NCBI GenBank assembly: GCA_951812925.1
Contig: OX638371.1
Coordinates: 31,842,101-31,906,100 of the forward strand
Direction of reading: 5' to 3'
DNA length: 64,000 nt
Origin: Calliopum simillimum
Taxonomy: Eukaryota; Arthropoda; Insecta; Diptera; Lauxaniidae
Shown here: one piece after another, positions 1 to 11,200 of the stretch
Position numbering within the stretch: the stretch's first letter is position 1
How the letters are laid out: every line of letters starts with the position of its first letter
Position numbers and translations under genes: made by a program
The notes under the pieces: model-generated
The model's input: only the letters and a program-made list of their open reading frames with translations
Databases searched by the model: none
Told to the model about the DNA's origin: nothing

Positions 1-716
1 AATTTTTAAAAATTTATAATTTTAAAAAACCTTTTTAAATATAAGTATAGGAGGTGAAGGAAAAATAGTAGAAATTGATGAGTCCAAATTTGGACACAGG
101 AAGTACCATCGAGGGCACCATGTTGATGGGCAATGGGTCTTCGGTGGTGTGGAAATTGGAAGTGGGAGGTGGTTTAAGCTGCCTGTAGGTAGAGTCAAGG
201 AGTAGAGAAGTATTGGCACCACCATTATTTCGGACTGCTGGTAGGTAATTTAAAATTCATATAGGGGGTTATCGTGAATCAAGATTCCCGGGGAATTTTC
301 TCAGACTGCAGTGCGTTCTCTATTGCAGCTTAAGGAAATTCCCCGGGAATCTTGATTCACGATAACCCCCATAATATTTAATTAATGTTTCCATTTTCAG
401 GCATATAACTGCTTAGAAAACAAAGGTTTTTACTATCTTACGGTGGACCACTCAATTTCTTTTAAAGATACAGCAACTGGCGCCCACACAAATACGCTTG
501 AGGGTCTGTGGCGCCATTTCAAAAACGCTTTACCTGTATTTAACAGAATAAACCGAAGGATATATTGTAAAATTCCTGTTCCTTAAAAAGTGTAAAGCCG
601 AGGGGGTTGAGCCAATGGAGGAATTTTTTAAATATGCGGAATAATTGCATAAAAACGTTTCCTACGAAGCAGAAAACGATGAAGATGTTAATGTTGTAGA
701 TGAAGACATCTTATAA
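1..716 (+). pseudogene. Merlin-family transposase, 3' part (copy 1, cut by window edge)
   Basis: Cut-and-paste DDE transposase of the Merlin superfamily (related to bacterial IS1016/IS1595). Translation near 70-170 gives EIDESKFGHRKYHRGHHVDG followed by WVFGGVE, the usual first-Asp region. Near 220-235 IISDCW is seen and, after an intron-like gap ending TTTTCAG at about 401, AYNCLENKG, then [16 protein letters not shown] carrying the Glu region. The gap begins TAG|GTAATT, so a stop codon replaces the last exon codon before a good donor. Further damage: a frameshift near 560 and an in-frame TAA near 644. The tail ends in acidic VNVVDEDIL. The frame shown by the sequence is broken, so no active enzyme is expected. 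The 5' part lies left of the window; its equivalent is seen at 17315. Confidence 0.8.
264..370. mobile_element. 107-bp hairpin MITE inside the Merlin intron
   Basis: Two 35-bp arms, GGGGGTTATCGTGAATCAAG... and its reverse complement ...CACGATAACCCCC, match perfectly around a 37-bp centre. The flanks are ATA on both sides (261-263 and 371-373), a 3-bp target-site duplication. Short size, perfect arms and 3-bp duplication fit a PIF/Harbinger-type miniature element, but with no coding capacity the superfamily is inferred only. Confidence 0.75.
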
Positions 717-2094
717 AACAAAAAAAAAAAAATTTAGTTCTACTTTTTTTAATTTTTTTGGATAAACTTTACAAATTTAGGAAATCTGATACAAATGGCA
801 TGGCTAATAAAAGAAAATTGATTGGCCTTTCATATTTTGTTACTAAAATTATGGATTGATGAGACGTTTTTGGAAAAAAAGTTTTTAAAAAAAAATTAAA
901 AATTATCTAAATATCGCCATATAACGAAACCGAAAACTAGGATTTAATACTTTTGCGAGGCAATCTGGTAGCTGTTTGAAATACTTTTCATATAATACTT
1001 ATATAGAACTTATATCTGTTTTCATAAAAGCTATATCCCGATCTTCCGATGGCTATATTTCCGAAAACAGGTCCGAGCGACACTTTTTGTTTTTGTTGTG
1101 TTAGTTGTAATTAATTCCCAAAGCCATATTTTGGCAAAAAAAAAAATTCGGCTTTGGAAGCAACGCTTGATTTGTTCCAAATCATTCCATTGTGAACAAG
1201 TGCACGGACATTTTAAATTTTTTTTTTGTAAAATGTTCTTTATATTATTATCAAGATGCCACGATTTGGATTTGATAACTCTAGACTATACGGGTATACC
1301 AAGGATAGCAAAGACAAAATTAAAAGGGTGAATGAGCGAATCGCACGGCAAAATGGCAAAATAAGCAGATTAAAAATTACTGAGGGCTTTTATTAGTCAA
1401 TTGGAGAGGCTTAATGTATTGAAGCTGCCGGCAAAGAATGCAGAAAATCATAAAATCCGTCGTAGACGGCAGTTTGTAGAAGAAAATTCCGGGCATCTTA
1501 AAATTATTTTCACTTAATACGTACAGAATATTGCGTTTGAGAGCGCACATTCCGATCTGGAACTTTCTTATCGATTTCAGTATGAATATCACTAAGACAA
1601 AACAAACTATAAAGAGTGGTTTGAAATAAAATAAGGTGTAGATATACTACATATACAATTTTAAATTTTTTAAGCACCTTGCAAAAACTGGGGGCGTTGT
1701 GTTATTAAATATTATATCTTCCCATTTAACGCGCCTGTCGTTTAAAAATTTGATTTATAGAGGTATATAGTGTATCGAACACCTTACAAAAAGTTGTAGA
1801 ATTTTCCGAAAAGAGTTATGCTCCCCATACTTAAAAAGCTATTTCTCTGCACTCATAGCAGCTATCATCATAAAAAATTTTACTTTATATTGCCCATCTT
1901 CAATCAAAAGTAGGTCATCGTCCAAATTAAAATCATCGCGCCGACTACAGAAAATTGCAGTACAACATTTGCCGGGTCAACTAGTTAATAATAAAAGTAC
2001 ACAACAAAAATTTCTTCTGGGTGAAACATAAAATACAATAATCAATCAAGCAAGCATGTGAAGCAGGTCCACTCTGCATGAAGCCTCAGCAGAT
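717..2094. other. No gene seen; AT-rich
   Basis: AT-rich DNA with poly-A/T runs and only short chance frames. The first part is probably the 3' flank of the Merlin element. No terminal repeat or coding motif recognised. The same sequence is at 18129-19506. Confidence 0.7.
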
Positions 2095-3269
2095 CACGGT
2101 GCTTGTGGGAGAATTTAAATTAAATTTTGATGTACCTCGGACTTTTTTGTAAATTCTTATTATAGATGTCAAATGAAGTTATTCTATGCAAAAAATAAAA
2201 TTATAGAGGTGGCGCTTTTTTAAAAAAAACTATAAAAATCCCTGTGATAGGAAAAACGCTTTTTTACTCAAGAGGAAGGCATCTTACGAAAAAAGTGTAC
2301 ATGGCATAAAATGCTTAGAATTGTTCAAGGAATACGTGTACATTTTTTTGGAGTTTTTTTTTTTTTTTAGAAAAAATTTTTGACTCATTTTTAATAAATT
2401 TTTCAAAAAAAATTCCAAAATAATTCACATGTATTCCTTGAACAATTTTAAGCATTTTATGCCATGTACACTTTTTTCGTAAGATGCCTTCCTCTTGAGT
2501 AAAAAAGCGTTTTTCCTTTCACAGGGCTTCATCACTACGTTTCAAACGCTATATCATCGAGCCTGCTGGCTCAAAAAAGTCTTAACATATCTTGTCTTAA
2601 AAGTTTTTAAGATTTCTTTCGAATGAAATCTTGTAAATTAAAAAATGTTCATTTCGTTTAAAGCACGATGACTTTTTTCTTAAATTTCGCCTTTTTAAAG
2701 CAGTTTTTCGTTTTTTAAGATGCGTAAATTTTTTGTTTGGCAATATTAAACCAAAGGTTTTAAAGTTCATTAAAAAGCAAACAAAATGAATGCTTTTAAG
2801 TTACTCTAAAACATATTTTTCAAATTGTTTGACAACATTTTATAATTAATGCTAAAAAAAAATAATAAAAATATATTTTTGCTTCGAGCCACCTTTAAAA
2901 ATGCATTTAAAAATCTGAAAAAATTCATGGGATATTCTGTCATGATGTAGAATTTTTTTTTTGAAAAATTTATTAAAAATGAGGTCAAAAATTTTTTCTA
3001 AAAAAAAAAAAATTCCAAAAAAATGTACACGTATTCCTTGAACAATTCTAAGCATTTTATGCCATGTACACTTTTTTCGTAAGATGCCTTCCTCTTGAGT
3101 AAAAAAGCGTTTTTCCTATAACAGGGCTTTTTATCGTTTTTTAAAAAAGCGCCACCTCTATAATTTTATTTTTTGTATAGAATAACTTCTTTTGACATCT
3201 ATAATAAGAATTTACAAAAAAATCCGAGGTACATCAAAATTTGATTTAAATTCTCCCACAAGCACCGTG
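2095..3269. mobile_element. CACGGTG foldback element A (copy 1)
   Basis: Starts CACGGTGCTTGTGGGAG and ends with its reverse complement CTCCCACAAGCACCGTG. The arms run inward for roughly 200-270 bp with small differences, and a piece of the arm (near 2213-2365) is repeated again in inverted form near 2400-2525. The flanks are AGAT on both sides (2091-2094, 3270-3273), a 4-bp target duplication. No transposase is encoded. Termini and duplication size match the foldbacks at 14154 and 43915. CAC ends with 4-bp duplications are reported for Chapaev (CMC) transposons; that assignment is inference. Confidence 0.85.
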
Positions 3270-3591
3270 AGATACTAACACAATTTAGCTCGTCTGTGAA
3301 TGAATACGTATAAGGAAAGCTTTTAAGCATAAAAGCACAAGCGCCCGCGGGCAAAGCGTTGGATTTCACTTCACTAGAGTATAAAATTTGTTTGTTTTTG
3401 CTACAAAAAAATTTTAAACACCTAAGCAAGCTGCGAGTTTTGTTGGCAATTTATAAAACATAAGCATACTGCGATTGATTTTGCCAGAATATGAAATTTT
3501 GAAAATATTGAGAATAAATGTGTGGAGAAAAAATTAAATAAAAACGAAACAAAAAACAGCGAAAAAACCGAAAGTCGTATTTTCTTAACAT
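3270..3591. other. No gene seen
   Basis: AT-rich spacer between the foldback and the GTAGCG-ended DNA element. Only short frames without recognisable motifs. The twin sequence is at 20682-21003. Confidence 0.6.
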
Positions 3592-3723
3592 GTAGCGTAA
3601 TGGAGAGAAATATGGACCACCCATCTTTCTTTTTAAATAAAACCCAAAATACATAAAACGAAACAGTTAATTTTATGTCATTCAGTAAAGGAAACAATTT
3701 ACCTTTATTCTGATTCACTTTTT
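3592..3723 (-). mobile_element. End of small DNA transposon (GTAGGGTAAGG family), truncated
   Basis: Matches, in reverse orientation, the right end of the complete element at 52445-53340, including a diverged terminus (GTAGCGTAATGG) and the internal ATATGGACCACC motif. Only this end is left here: a mariner begins at 3724, and the far side of that mariner no longer carries the rest of the element, unlike the twin copy at 21004-22795. Confidence 0.75.
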
Positions 3724-4453
3724 TTGGGTGTACAACTTAAAAACCGGAATTTTTTAGCGAAATTTGATCCTTTATTGTGGAAAAATGTTACAATATATTT
3801 TATTCAAAGTATTGTCCATTGGAAGCTACAACATTTCCCCATCTTTCAGGCAATTTATGAATTCCATCCCAAACAAATTGCGCCGGCTTGGCGGCCAAAA
3901 ATGAATCGAGTCAATTTTCGATATCTTGAACTTAAGTGAAGCGTATTCCTGATAGGGCATTCTGCATCGATCGGAACAAATGGTAGTCTGATGGTGCAAG
4001 GTCTGGGCTATAAAGCGGGTGAGGCAAAATTTCCCATCCGTTGTTTTCCGTTGTTTTCCAGGTAATTTTTTGACAGGGGCAGCAATATGTGGCCGAGCGT
4101 TGTCGTGGTGGAAAATGATTGACTCATGTCTGGTCGCATACGTTGGCCGCTCTGCCTGGATTTTCTGCTTCAATTGGATCAATTGTTGAGGATAGAATTG
4201 AGCATTAATGGTTTGGCCACCTGGTAACAGCTCATAATGGATCACACCTAGCTGGTCCTGACCAGGACGTTCTTTGTCTTCGACATCAAAATAACCACTT
4301 TTAAACCACTCACGACAGCTTGATTCAGCTGGAGCATAGTCCCCATAAACTTCTACAAGAATGCGATGCCTTTCGACAGCTGTTTTCTTTGCAAAAAAAT
4401 GACCCACTAGAACCCCGCCGCAAATGCTGTCGGAAGCAAAGTTGTACACCCAA
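3724..4453 (-). mobile_element. Mariner element at duplication breakpoint, internally deleted
   Basis: Has TTGGGTGTACAACTT at one end and AAGTTGTACACCCAA at the other, the same termini as the mariners at 21136 and 53765. On the minus strand it encodes a mariner transposase relic: KKTAVERHRILVEVYGDY (helix-turn-helix part), then a deletion that removes the first catalytic Asp region and joins to DQLGVIHYELL, then FHHDNARPH with the second Asp, then a frameshift before the region of the third Asp. About 175 bp next to the 5' terminus present in the twin (21844-22018) are missing here. The right flank (TGTAAATTT) differs from the twin's (TAGATAAAT) although the left flank is identical, so this copy looks like a hybrid. 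Confidence 0.85.
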
Positions 4454-5228
4454 TGTAAATTTTTGAAAAACACCCTTTTTATGAAAATGACTAAAAACGC
4501 CAACTTCAACACCGAGTATTTTAACAACAAATGGTACTAGGACCAAATCCTCCCGGATTGTTTTTCTTGCACACCGGATCTACCATATTGCCAAATTTGA
4601 GCAAAATCGGAGAAGAAAAAATTTAAACCTGGTACACTTGGCATGGAGTGCTTCATATATAGATTGGTTATTTGACCGATATAATTTTTCGGAATTAATA
4701 TCATCAAGTCAACACCATCAAGTGAACTTTTTATGTAAACAGAACGCAATCTATTTGAATATCAGCCAAATCATATCATGACAATTTAGTAAGAAAATAA
4801 AAAAAAAAATATTAAATGCAAGGTACAATTTTTGATCGAAAATGCTCCGAACTAAAGTTGAACGCAGAAGTATGGTTTGCTGGGCAAATATTCATAGAAT
4901 TGAATGAGCTTTGACATAGAGAGTAGCCGAGGTTGATATATGCACAAATAAACGGTATTTAGTGCAAAGATTTGAAAATATTCGTTTAAAAATAGCAAAA
5001 ACTGTCCGTTTTCAAAATCGGCACGTGTTACGATTTGATTTCTTGTCAGGATTGACTTCGGATGATGTCTTGAAAAGAACCCAACAAAAAACTCTGTCGT
5101 CCTCGAACGTTTCAGTTAATTTTTTTCAAGCTGGCCGTGGTATATTTAATAAATATAGATATTTTTGTTAACATATATTCTCATATAATTTTATATATTT
5201 TAAAATAAGGTTTTCTTAACATTTACAT
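4454..5228. other. No gene seen; weak dispersed-repeat similarity
   Basis: No coding motif. Around 4640-4790 the sequence resembles the inside of the small MITE at 23483-23735 (a TTATTTGACCGATAT-like stretch, then ATATCATCAAGT and AAACAGAA in the same order), without its terminal repeats. It may be an old relative of that family. Confidence 0.5.
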
Positions 5229-5714
5229 CTACAACTCTGACAAAGTATTAATTAAAGTTTCATCTATATCAGCATTGTACATGACCGTGGTGCAAAACTT
5301 TTTAAGCATACTTTTCGAAGGCTCGAATGATGGCTCGTTCGACAAATTATTCTTTACCCGGAGAATGGCTTCCGCAGTCTTTACCGCTAATAGATTCCTT
5401 AGTTTACTTTTTATGATATTCTTTACAGAAAATAATCTTTCTACACTGGCATTTGAAAATGGTAAACTCAATAATGCGGTAGCGAGCTTAGAAATATAAG
5501 GAAATTTCTGTTCTCCACTTGCTGTTGTCAATTGACTCACCGCTGAACAATATTCATTTGTATTTTCTTCTTTTACTTGTATTTCATGAAGATGATCCCA
5601 TTCACAAATAATTTCGTCAATAGTGCCGCCTGACAATTGTTCAAATGTTGATGCTATTCCAGAAATGACTTTTGGCAAATACAGATTTGAGTCTTTCACA
5701 GAAAATAAGCTCAT
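5229..5714 (-). pseudogene. hAT transposase C-terminal (dimerisation) fragment
   Basis: A 161-codon frame whose second half is the hAT C-terminal dimerisation region: FPYISKLATALLSLPFSNAS then VERLFSVKNIIKSKLRN and a following helical stretch (TAEAILRVKNNL). In hAT transposases this region follows the RNase-H-like catalytic fold and mediates multimerisation. Full-length proteins are about 600-700 residues; the zinc finger and catalytic Asp/Asp/Glu regions are absent, so this is a remnant or internally deleted derivative. Upstream on the same strand is a hAT-like terminus at 5930-5944, which makes the unit a deletion derivative with one end still visible. Confidence 0.7.
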
Positions 5715-5774
5715 AATTTTTAATGTACTTTTTTAACCAATTTTTATTTTGACTTAAAACTTATAAATTTTGTA

Positions 5775-5944
5775 AAATAGCCAGTCGAGATGAATTTCGT
5801 TCGGATAAAACCGCTAAAAGTATCCCCTAGATCTTTTTAAAATCCCCTGAACAAATCCCCTAAATAATGTATCCCCTAGATTGCTCCCTAGACCTTTTAA
5901 AATCCCCTAAATCTAGGGGGAAATCCCCTAAACTGGCAACACTG
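5775..5944 (-). mobile_element. 5' end of the hAT remnant with terminal and subterminal repeats
   Basis: Read on the minus strand the end is CAGTGTTGCCAGTTTAGGGG, a typical hAT terminal inverted repeat start. The following 150 bp hold at least five copies of an ATCCCCTAAAT / TCCCCTAGAT motif in both orientations, as expected of subterminal transposase-binding repeats. The matching far terminus was not found left of 5229. Confidence 0.65.
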
Positions 5945-6960
5945 CTTGCTACTTCGTGTCGTCTCGCCAAATCAGCATGTAAACGAGGCGCTATACAAAA
6001 ATAGTATAGTATCAATGAGTTGCAGGACGATCCACAAGAGAAAAGCAACAAATTAGAACTTTTAAATGTGCCGTATTTTTTTTTTTCTGTGATTCTCAAC
6101 ATATCAATGCTAAAAAATATACTTAGTATGCTTGAAAGTTCTTTTGGATGTCGGTAAATGCGTCTGATGAGGTTAAACCTATGATGGGTCCCGAAACTAC
6201 CCGACAAGAAATTAGTTCAGGAATTCCGAACTAGAATCAGATCCGGATCAGGTATTCCTTAATACGGCCATCTGATCAGTTCCTCATCAGGATCTGATAC
6301 TAAAAAAGTTAATACGGTCCCAGTACGTTGTTTAAATCAGTATCGGATCAAATGTCCTGGACTAAATCGTAGTAAGGAATTTAATTCATCTGCTCCAGAC
6401 CGTTTGCAATATTTCTTATCAAAATTTTTAAAAAGACTTTAGAAATTCACCTGGTACGGATAATTAATAAGTTAAATTATTCATTAATTTAAGATACACA
6501 TTTTTTTTTCAACAGATGTCACTTTCTAAAACGTTTTATTTCTATTTAGAATATTGAGGAAGATTGTTATTTATTTTGTCCACATAAATCATTTCTAATT
6601 TCGTTCGACCACAGAAAGTTTTTTCAAAGACATTTTAGGTGGTTATCATGTTTATTTCATAACCAACGCATATGTAAAAGAAAATATATTACTTAATCAA
6701 TGTTACAAAATCTTTTAAGAAAGTGTTTTTTATCCGGACGAGATTAAAATTAACTCATATGAATTTGATCCGATCCTCAATAAGAAATATAATACTTTTT
6801 CTGATCAGGACCTGAGGAATATCCCGATCCAAAACGCCAAAACGGATCAGGTCCATTTCATATGAGGTGTGACGCTTATTCGTCATTAACGAATCAGAAA
6901 GCCTGACTCGTTCCTGACCATACTTCTGGCAAGCCTGATCAGAATCGGGATTCCACTCAA

Positions 6961-7126
6961 AAGCGGCCAAAAAATAGCGGCCAAAAAAAAGGGGCCAAAA
7001 AATAGCGGCCAAAAAAAAGCGGCCAAGGAACAAAAGGGGCCAAATACAAAAAAGGGCCAAAAAATAGCGGCCAAAAAAAAGGGGCCAAAAAAAAGCGGCA
7101 AAAAAAAGCGGCCAAAGGAAAAAAGA
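6961..7126. repeat. GGCC-rich minisatellite, left block
   Basis: Tandem short units of the form GCGGCCAAAAAATA and GGGGCCAAAAAA, about 12-15 bp each and slightly variable. The left part of an inverted pair with 7367-7525. Confidence 0.85.
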
Positions 7127-7366
7127 GGCCAAAAATGGTTAAAGTGTTAAATTATCATTATTTTGTTAAAAATCAAAGACATTAGGTAAAATAGTAAAGT
7201 AAATTGACAAAATGTGTAAATATGTAATAAATGGAAAAAGTTAGTTAAGAAGTACAATGAAGTTAATTATAGTGAATGTGATTGCTGACATTAGTTAAGT
7301 ATTTTAGAGACAGGAATCGTTTTAAAGAGATGAGAACCGTTTGAATTCTTTTTTACCCACATTCGG

Positions 7367-7525
7367 CCTCTTTTTTCCTTTGGCCCTTTTTTTTGGCCCC
7401 TTTTTATATTTGGCCCCTTTTTTATTTGGCCGCTATTTTTTGGCCCCTTTTTTATTTGGCCGCTATTTTTTGGCCCCTTTTTGTTGGCCGCTATTTTTTG
7501 GCCGCTATTTTTTTGGCCGCTTTTG
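7367..7525. repeat. GGCC-rich minisatellite, right block (inverted)
   Basis: Reverse-complement counterpart of the left block: units such as TATTTTTTGGCCGC and TTTTTTGGCCCC in tandem. Together the two blocks could pair as one long G/C-studded hairpin. Confidence 0.85.
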
Positions 7526-7869
7526 AGTACCTCCCAGAATCGGATCTGAATCTGAACTTTTTTCTAGTCGGGTAGTAACGCAGACCAATAGGCATGCGCT
7601 CATTTTACAATTTTCTGATTTTCGTTGATGCCGCCCCCTGAAATCCTTCTAATGGTCATAAAAACAAATACTATGAAGTTTTACGGCGATCTTGTGATTT
7701 TGTTGGTGTTTTACATAAAGTCATTGAACAGTAAGCTCATAACAACAGTGTCATCTGATCCATGCTTGTTGGTAGCAACTACTTATGTTAGCTCGTGGGA
7801 TTGAAAATGAGTGAAATCGGTTAAAGAACACTCGATTCGGTACATAAACAAAAATAAATTATACATCCA

Positions 7870-8239
7870 TGTAGGAAAATAAAAGAAGGCTTTATCAATT
7901 ATTTTCTTATTTTGCGGGTTTTAATTCAGTTCATTTTTTAAGTAAAAGTACAAAGTAGGTATTATTACTAATTTGAAAAAATGGAAAATAAAAATTACAA
8001 TTAAATCTTTACACTTTTCGTTTTAACTTAACAAATTGCTTTTCTTTTCTTTGCGTTAATTTACTTTACTTGTCTCTACTTTACGTTACTTCACTTTACG
8101 ATCTTTATGACTTCTTAGCTTGCTATTCTCATAGCGACTGACTTCTGACTTTTCATCTCTCTTACAATGAGCTTAGCTTAGCAAGAAAATAGTAGTAAAA
8201 ATTACTACACTTTGCAAAATAAAATACAAAAATACTACA
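7870..8239 (-). repeat. 3' LTR (370 bp)
   Basis: Ends TGTAG...CTACA. On the element strand it begins TGTAGTATTTTTG; its first bases supply the last nucleotides and stop codon of the Gag-Pol frame. Same length as, and apparently identical to, the LTR at 12638-13007. Confidence 0.95.
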
Positions 8240-11200
8240 CTCGGCCATTCTGTATGTCGGATGCCTCAGACGACTCGCTATCACTTTCATCTTCATAGTC
8301 TTTCCAACGTTTCATAAAATCGGCTGCAGTTGAAGTATTTTTAGGTCCATCTTGTTCGCCCACTTTACGCACCTCATATCGATCGTTACGCTTTACCTTT
8401 GTAATTTCGTAGGGACCCAGAAACTTTGGAACAAGCTTGAGTCCAACGCCGAACTGCGTACGTTGAATAGCGACTAGGTCACCAACTCTGTATGTGTTTG
8501 CTAACTTACGCTTTTTGTCGAACTGCTTCTTATTCTCGGCTTGAATTTTAAAAATTTGCTGCTTTGCATCGTCGCGAATTTCTTGTCTCTCCTGCTCAAA
8601 ATCTTTCATTACAGCTTCTTGAAATTGTCTGCTCAGCTCTAAGTCTTCGGAAGTAAACATTTTTGTGCCGAACATTAGCTCAAAGGGAGTCCTTTTAGTA
8701 CTTCTGGAAGTAGTGGAATTAATCAATTTTTGCAAGCGACTTACGTGCTTAAACCATTTCTGCGGATCATCTAAAGATATCTTTGTCAACATTTCTATTA
8801 TAATTTTGTTCATCCGTTCGACCTGTCCATTCCCCCTGGGAACTCCTGTAGTTATCGCATGATGAAATATATTGTGAGTGTTGCAGTAGTCTTTGAAGTC
8901 GTTTGCAGTAAATGCTGCCCCCTTATCCGTAATTATGCGGTACGGATATCCAAATGATTCGCTTATTTTTTCTATCTTGCTGAGAACCTCTGCCGTAGTT
9001 GTAGACTTAACCGGGAAAATCCATGTAAATTTCGTAAATGCGTCGATTATTGTAAGTAAATATTTATAAGACTTCGCTGTCGAAGGTAACGGTCCAATAT
9101 GGTCCATGTGAAAAGTATGTAATGGCACGTCGACTTTTTCAATCGGATTTAAAAATCCTTCCTGCTTTCCGGCTTTACGGTTTGCCAAAATGCAAACAAT
9201 ACAATTCGAAATAATTTTTTCAATATGTTTTCGAGCGTTAGGTATGTAATATTCTTGCTTAACCATTGCATCTACTTTGCTGGTACTCAAATGTCCTCTT
9301 TCGTGTAATTTTGTGAGAAGTTCACGTCTCATTGATTTTGGTATGACCAAAAGATAAGCGCCATCGATGAATTTACACAGCACACCACTTCGCGATTCAA
9401 AATCTTCATATGCTCCATTTTCTAGCAATTTTGTTATAGCTTGACACGTCTCGTCCGCTGCTTGCGATTTCTTGATGGCATGTAGAATAGCATTTTCGAT
9501 CCTAAAAACAATCGGGTGACGACTTAGTGCATCTACGTGACGCATGCAGCTACCTGATCGATGTTTAACCGTGCAATCAAATTCTTCAATCTGCATAGCC
9601 CAATGAGCTACTCTACTGTTGAGTGCCTTCTTCGACATTGTTAACTGGAATGCCTTACAATCTGTAAATATATCAAATTTTAGTCCCAATAAGTAAATTC
9701 TTAGTCTTTTCAGCGCCTTAATGATGGCTAAAACTTCTAAGTCATAGCTAGAATAATTTTTTTCTGTTGCTGTTGTTTTATAACTCAAATAAAAAACTGG
9801 ATGATACTCGTAGTCGTCATGTCTTTGAAGCAATACGGCTCCGTATCCCTCTTTGCTTGCATCAGTATGAAGTTGCGTTTCCAGATTTGGATTGAATAGC
9901 TTCAGGACAGGTTCCGCACATAACTGCTCTTTAAGTAAAAGGAAGGCTTCACTTTCAAATTCACCCCATCTAAATACTGCATCTCGCTTTGTAAGTTCAG
10001 TTAACGGCTTTGCCAGCTGCGCATAATTTTTTACAAATTTACGAAAAAATCCAGTAAGGCCTAGGAAACTCATTACATCGTGTACATTTTTTGGTACTGG
10101 AAATTTCTGCACCGCTTTGGTTTTCACATCAGATGGGCGAATAGATCCATTTTCTACTACGTGGCCCAAAAACTCAACAGATTCTTCCAAAAAGGCGCAT
10201 TTCTCCCACTTTATCATCAAACCATTGTCCTCACAAACTTGTAAAACTCTTTTCAGCTTATCGATACCATCTGTGACGTCATTGGCCGGTATAATTAAGT
10301 CGTCCATATAGACAAGTACGACACCATCTCTTATCAAATCCTTGAAAATAGTATTGATGAATCTTTGAAAGGCGGATGGCGAGTTACAAAGTCCAAACGG
10401 AGCTTTCATAAACTCGTACTGGCCATCGGGAGTTACAAACGATGTATATTTCATGCTTTTTCTGTCTACGTCTACGTGGAAGAAACCATTACGCAAGTCT
10501 AGCGTCGTGAAAATTCGTGAAGGGTAAAGACCTTCCAAAATTTCTTCTATATTTGGTAGAGGATACCTATCGCGAATAACCTTCGCGTTAATTTTTCGGT
10601 AATCCACACATAACCTATGGCTACCATCTTTTTTTCGAGCTAATACAACTGGACTAGAAAAATCGGATAAACTCTGTTGGATTATACCGTTTTCCAACCA
10701 CTCCTGAATCTGCAAATTAACTATTTCTCTTTCTTTGGGTGCAAGTCTTCTCGGTTTTTGGTAAATAGGTTTTTCATCCTCCAAGACGATGTGCATCTTA
10801 ACACACGATGCCTCAACACTTTTCGGATTATATGACAAAATCAAATTATGAATTGTTCGCCTCAATTTCGGATCTAAAATACTTTCCAACTTTTCAAACT
10901 CCTTGGGCACTTCCGAGTATTTTATAAGATTTACTTGTGCTAACATAATTTTGTCTTCATTGACACCGTCTTTATAAGTTGTTACTTTACCTTTTTCTAT
11001 CAAAATATTTGCATATTGTAGAATATTCTTACCCAATATTACATCTTCGCTGATCCAATTGTTTGGCACGACATCAAAATCAAGTTGATAAGTTTCAGCT
11101 TCAATATCCACATCTAAATTGATGTAACCCAGTGTAGCTCTGCTGCTATCACCAAACGCTATTACGCCAGTTCCGGGGCCATCAAAATGCTGGATGTTAA

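Larger units (their letters stand above)
1..4431. repeat. Long direct duplication, copy 1
   Basis: This block recurs at 17413-21843 with a constant offset of 17,412 bp. I found no mismatch when comparing the lines, homopolymer runs included. The match starts at or before the window edge and stops inside the mariner at 4431/21843. Left of that point the two copies agree; right of it they have different flanks. The block holds the Merlin 3' part, a foldback, the end of a small DNA transposon and most of a mariner. Confidence 0.95.
6196..7576. mobile_element. Non-autonomous element with ACTACCCGAC termini and opposed minisatellites
   Basis: Left end ACTACCCGACAAGAAA and right end (reverse complement) ACTACCCGACTAGAAA form imperfect inverted termini, both followed by AGTTCAG. 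Inside, GATCAGG/CCTGATC-like words recur, and two GGCC-rich minisatellites lie in opposite orientation around a 240-bp unique core. No coding region is credible; the long frames there are only translated repeat. Tandem repeats inside inverted arms recall foldback and Galileo-type elements, but no family is assigned. Target duplication is unclear. Confidence 0.6.

Noticed and set aside
6755..7575. Phe/Trp/Leu-rich membrane-like frames
   Set aside because: They are translations of the GGCC minisatellites, not proteins.
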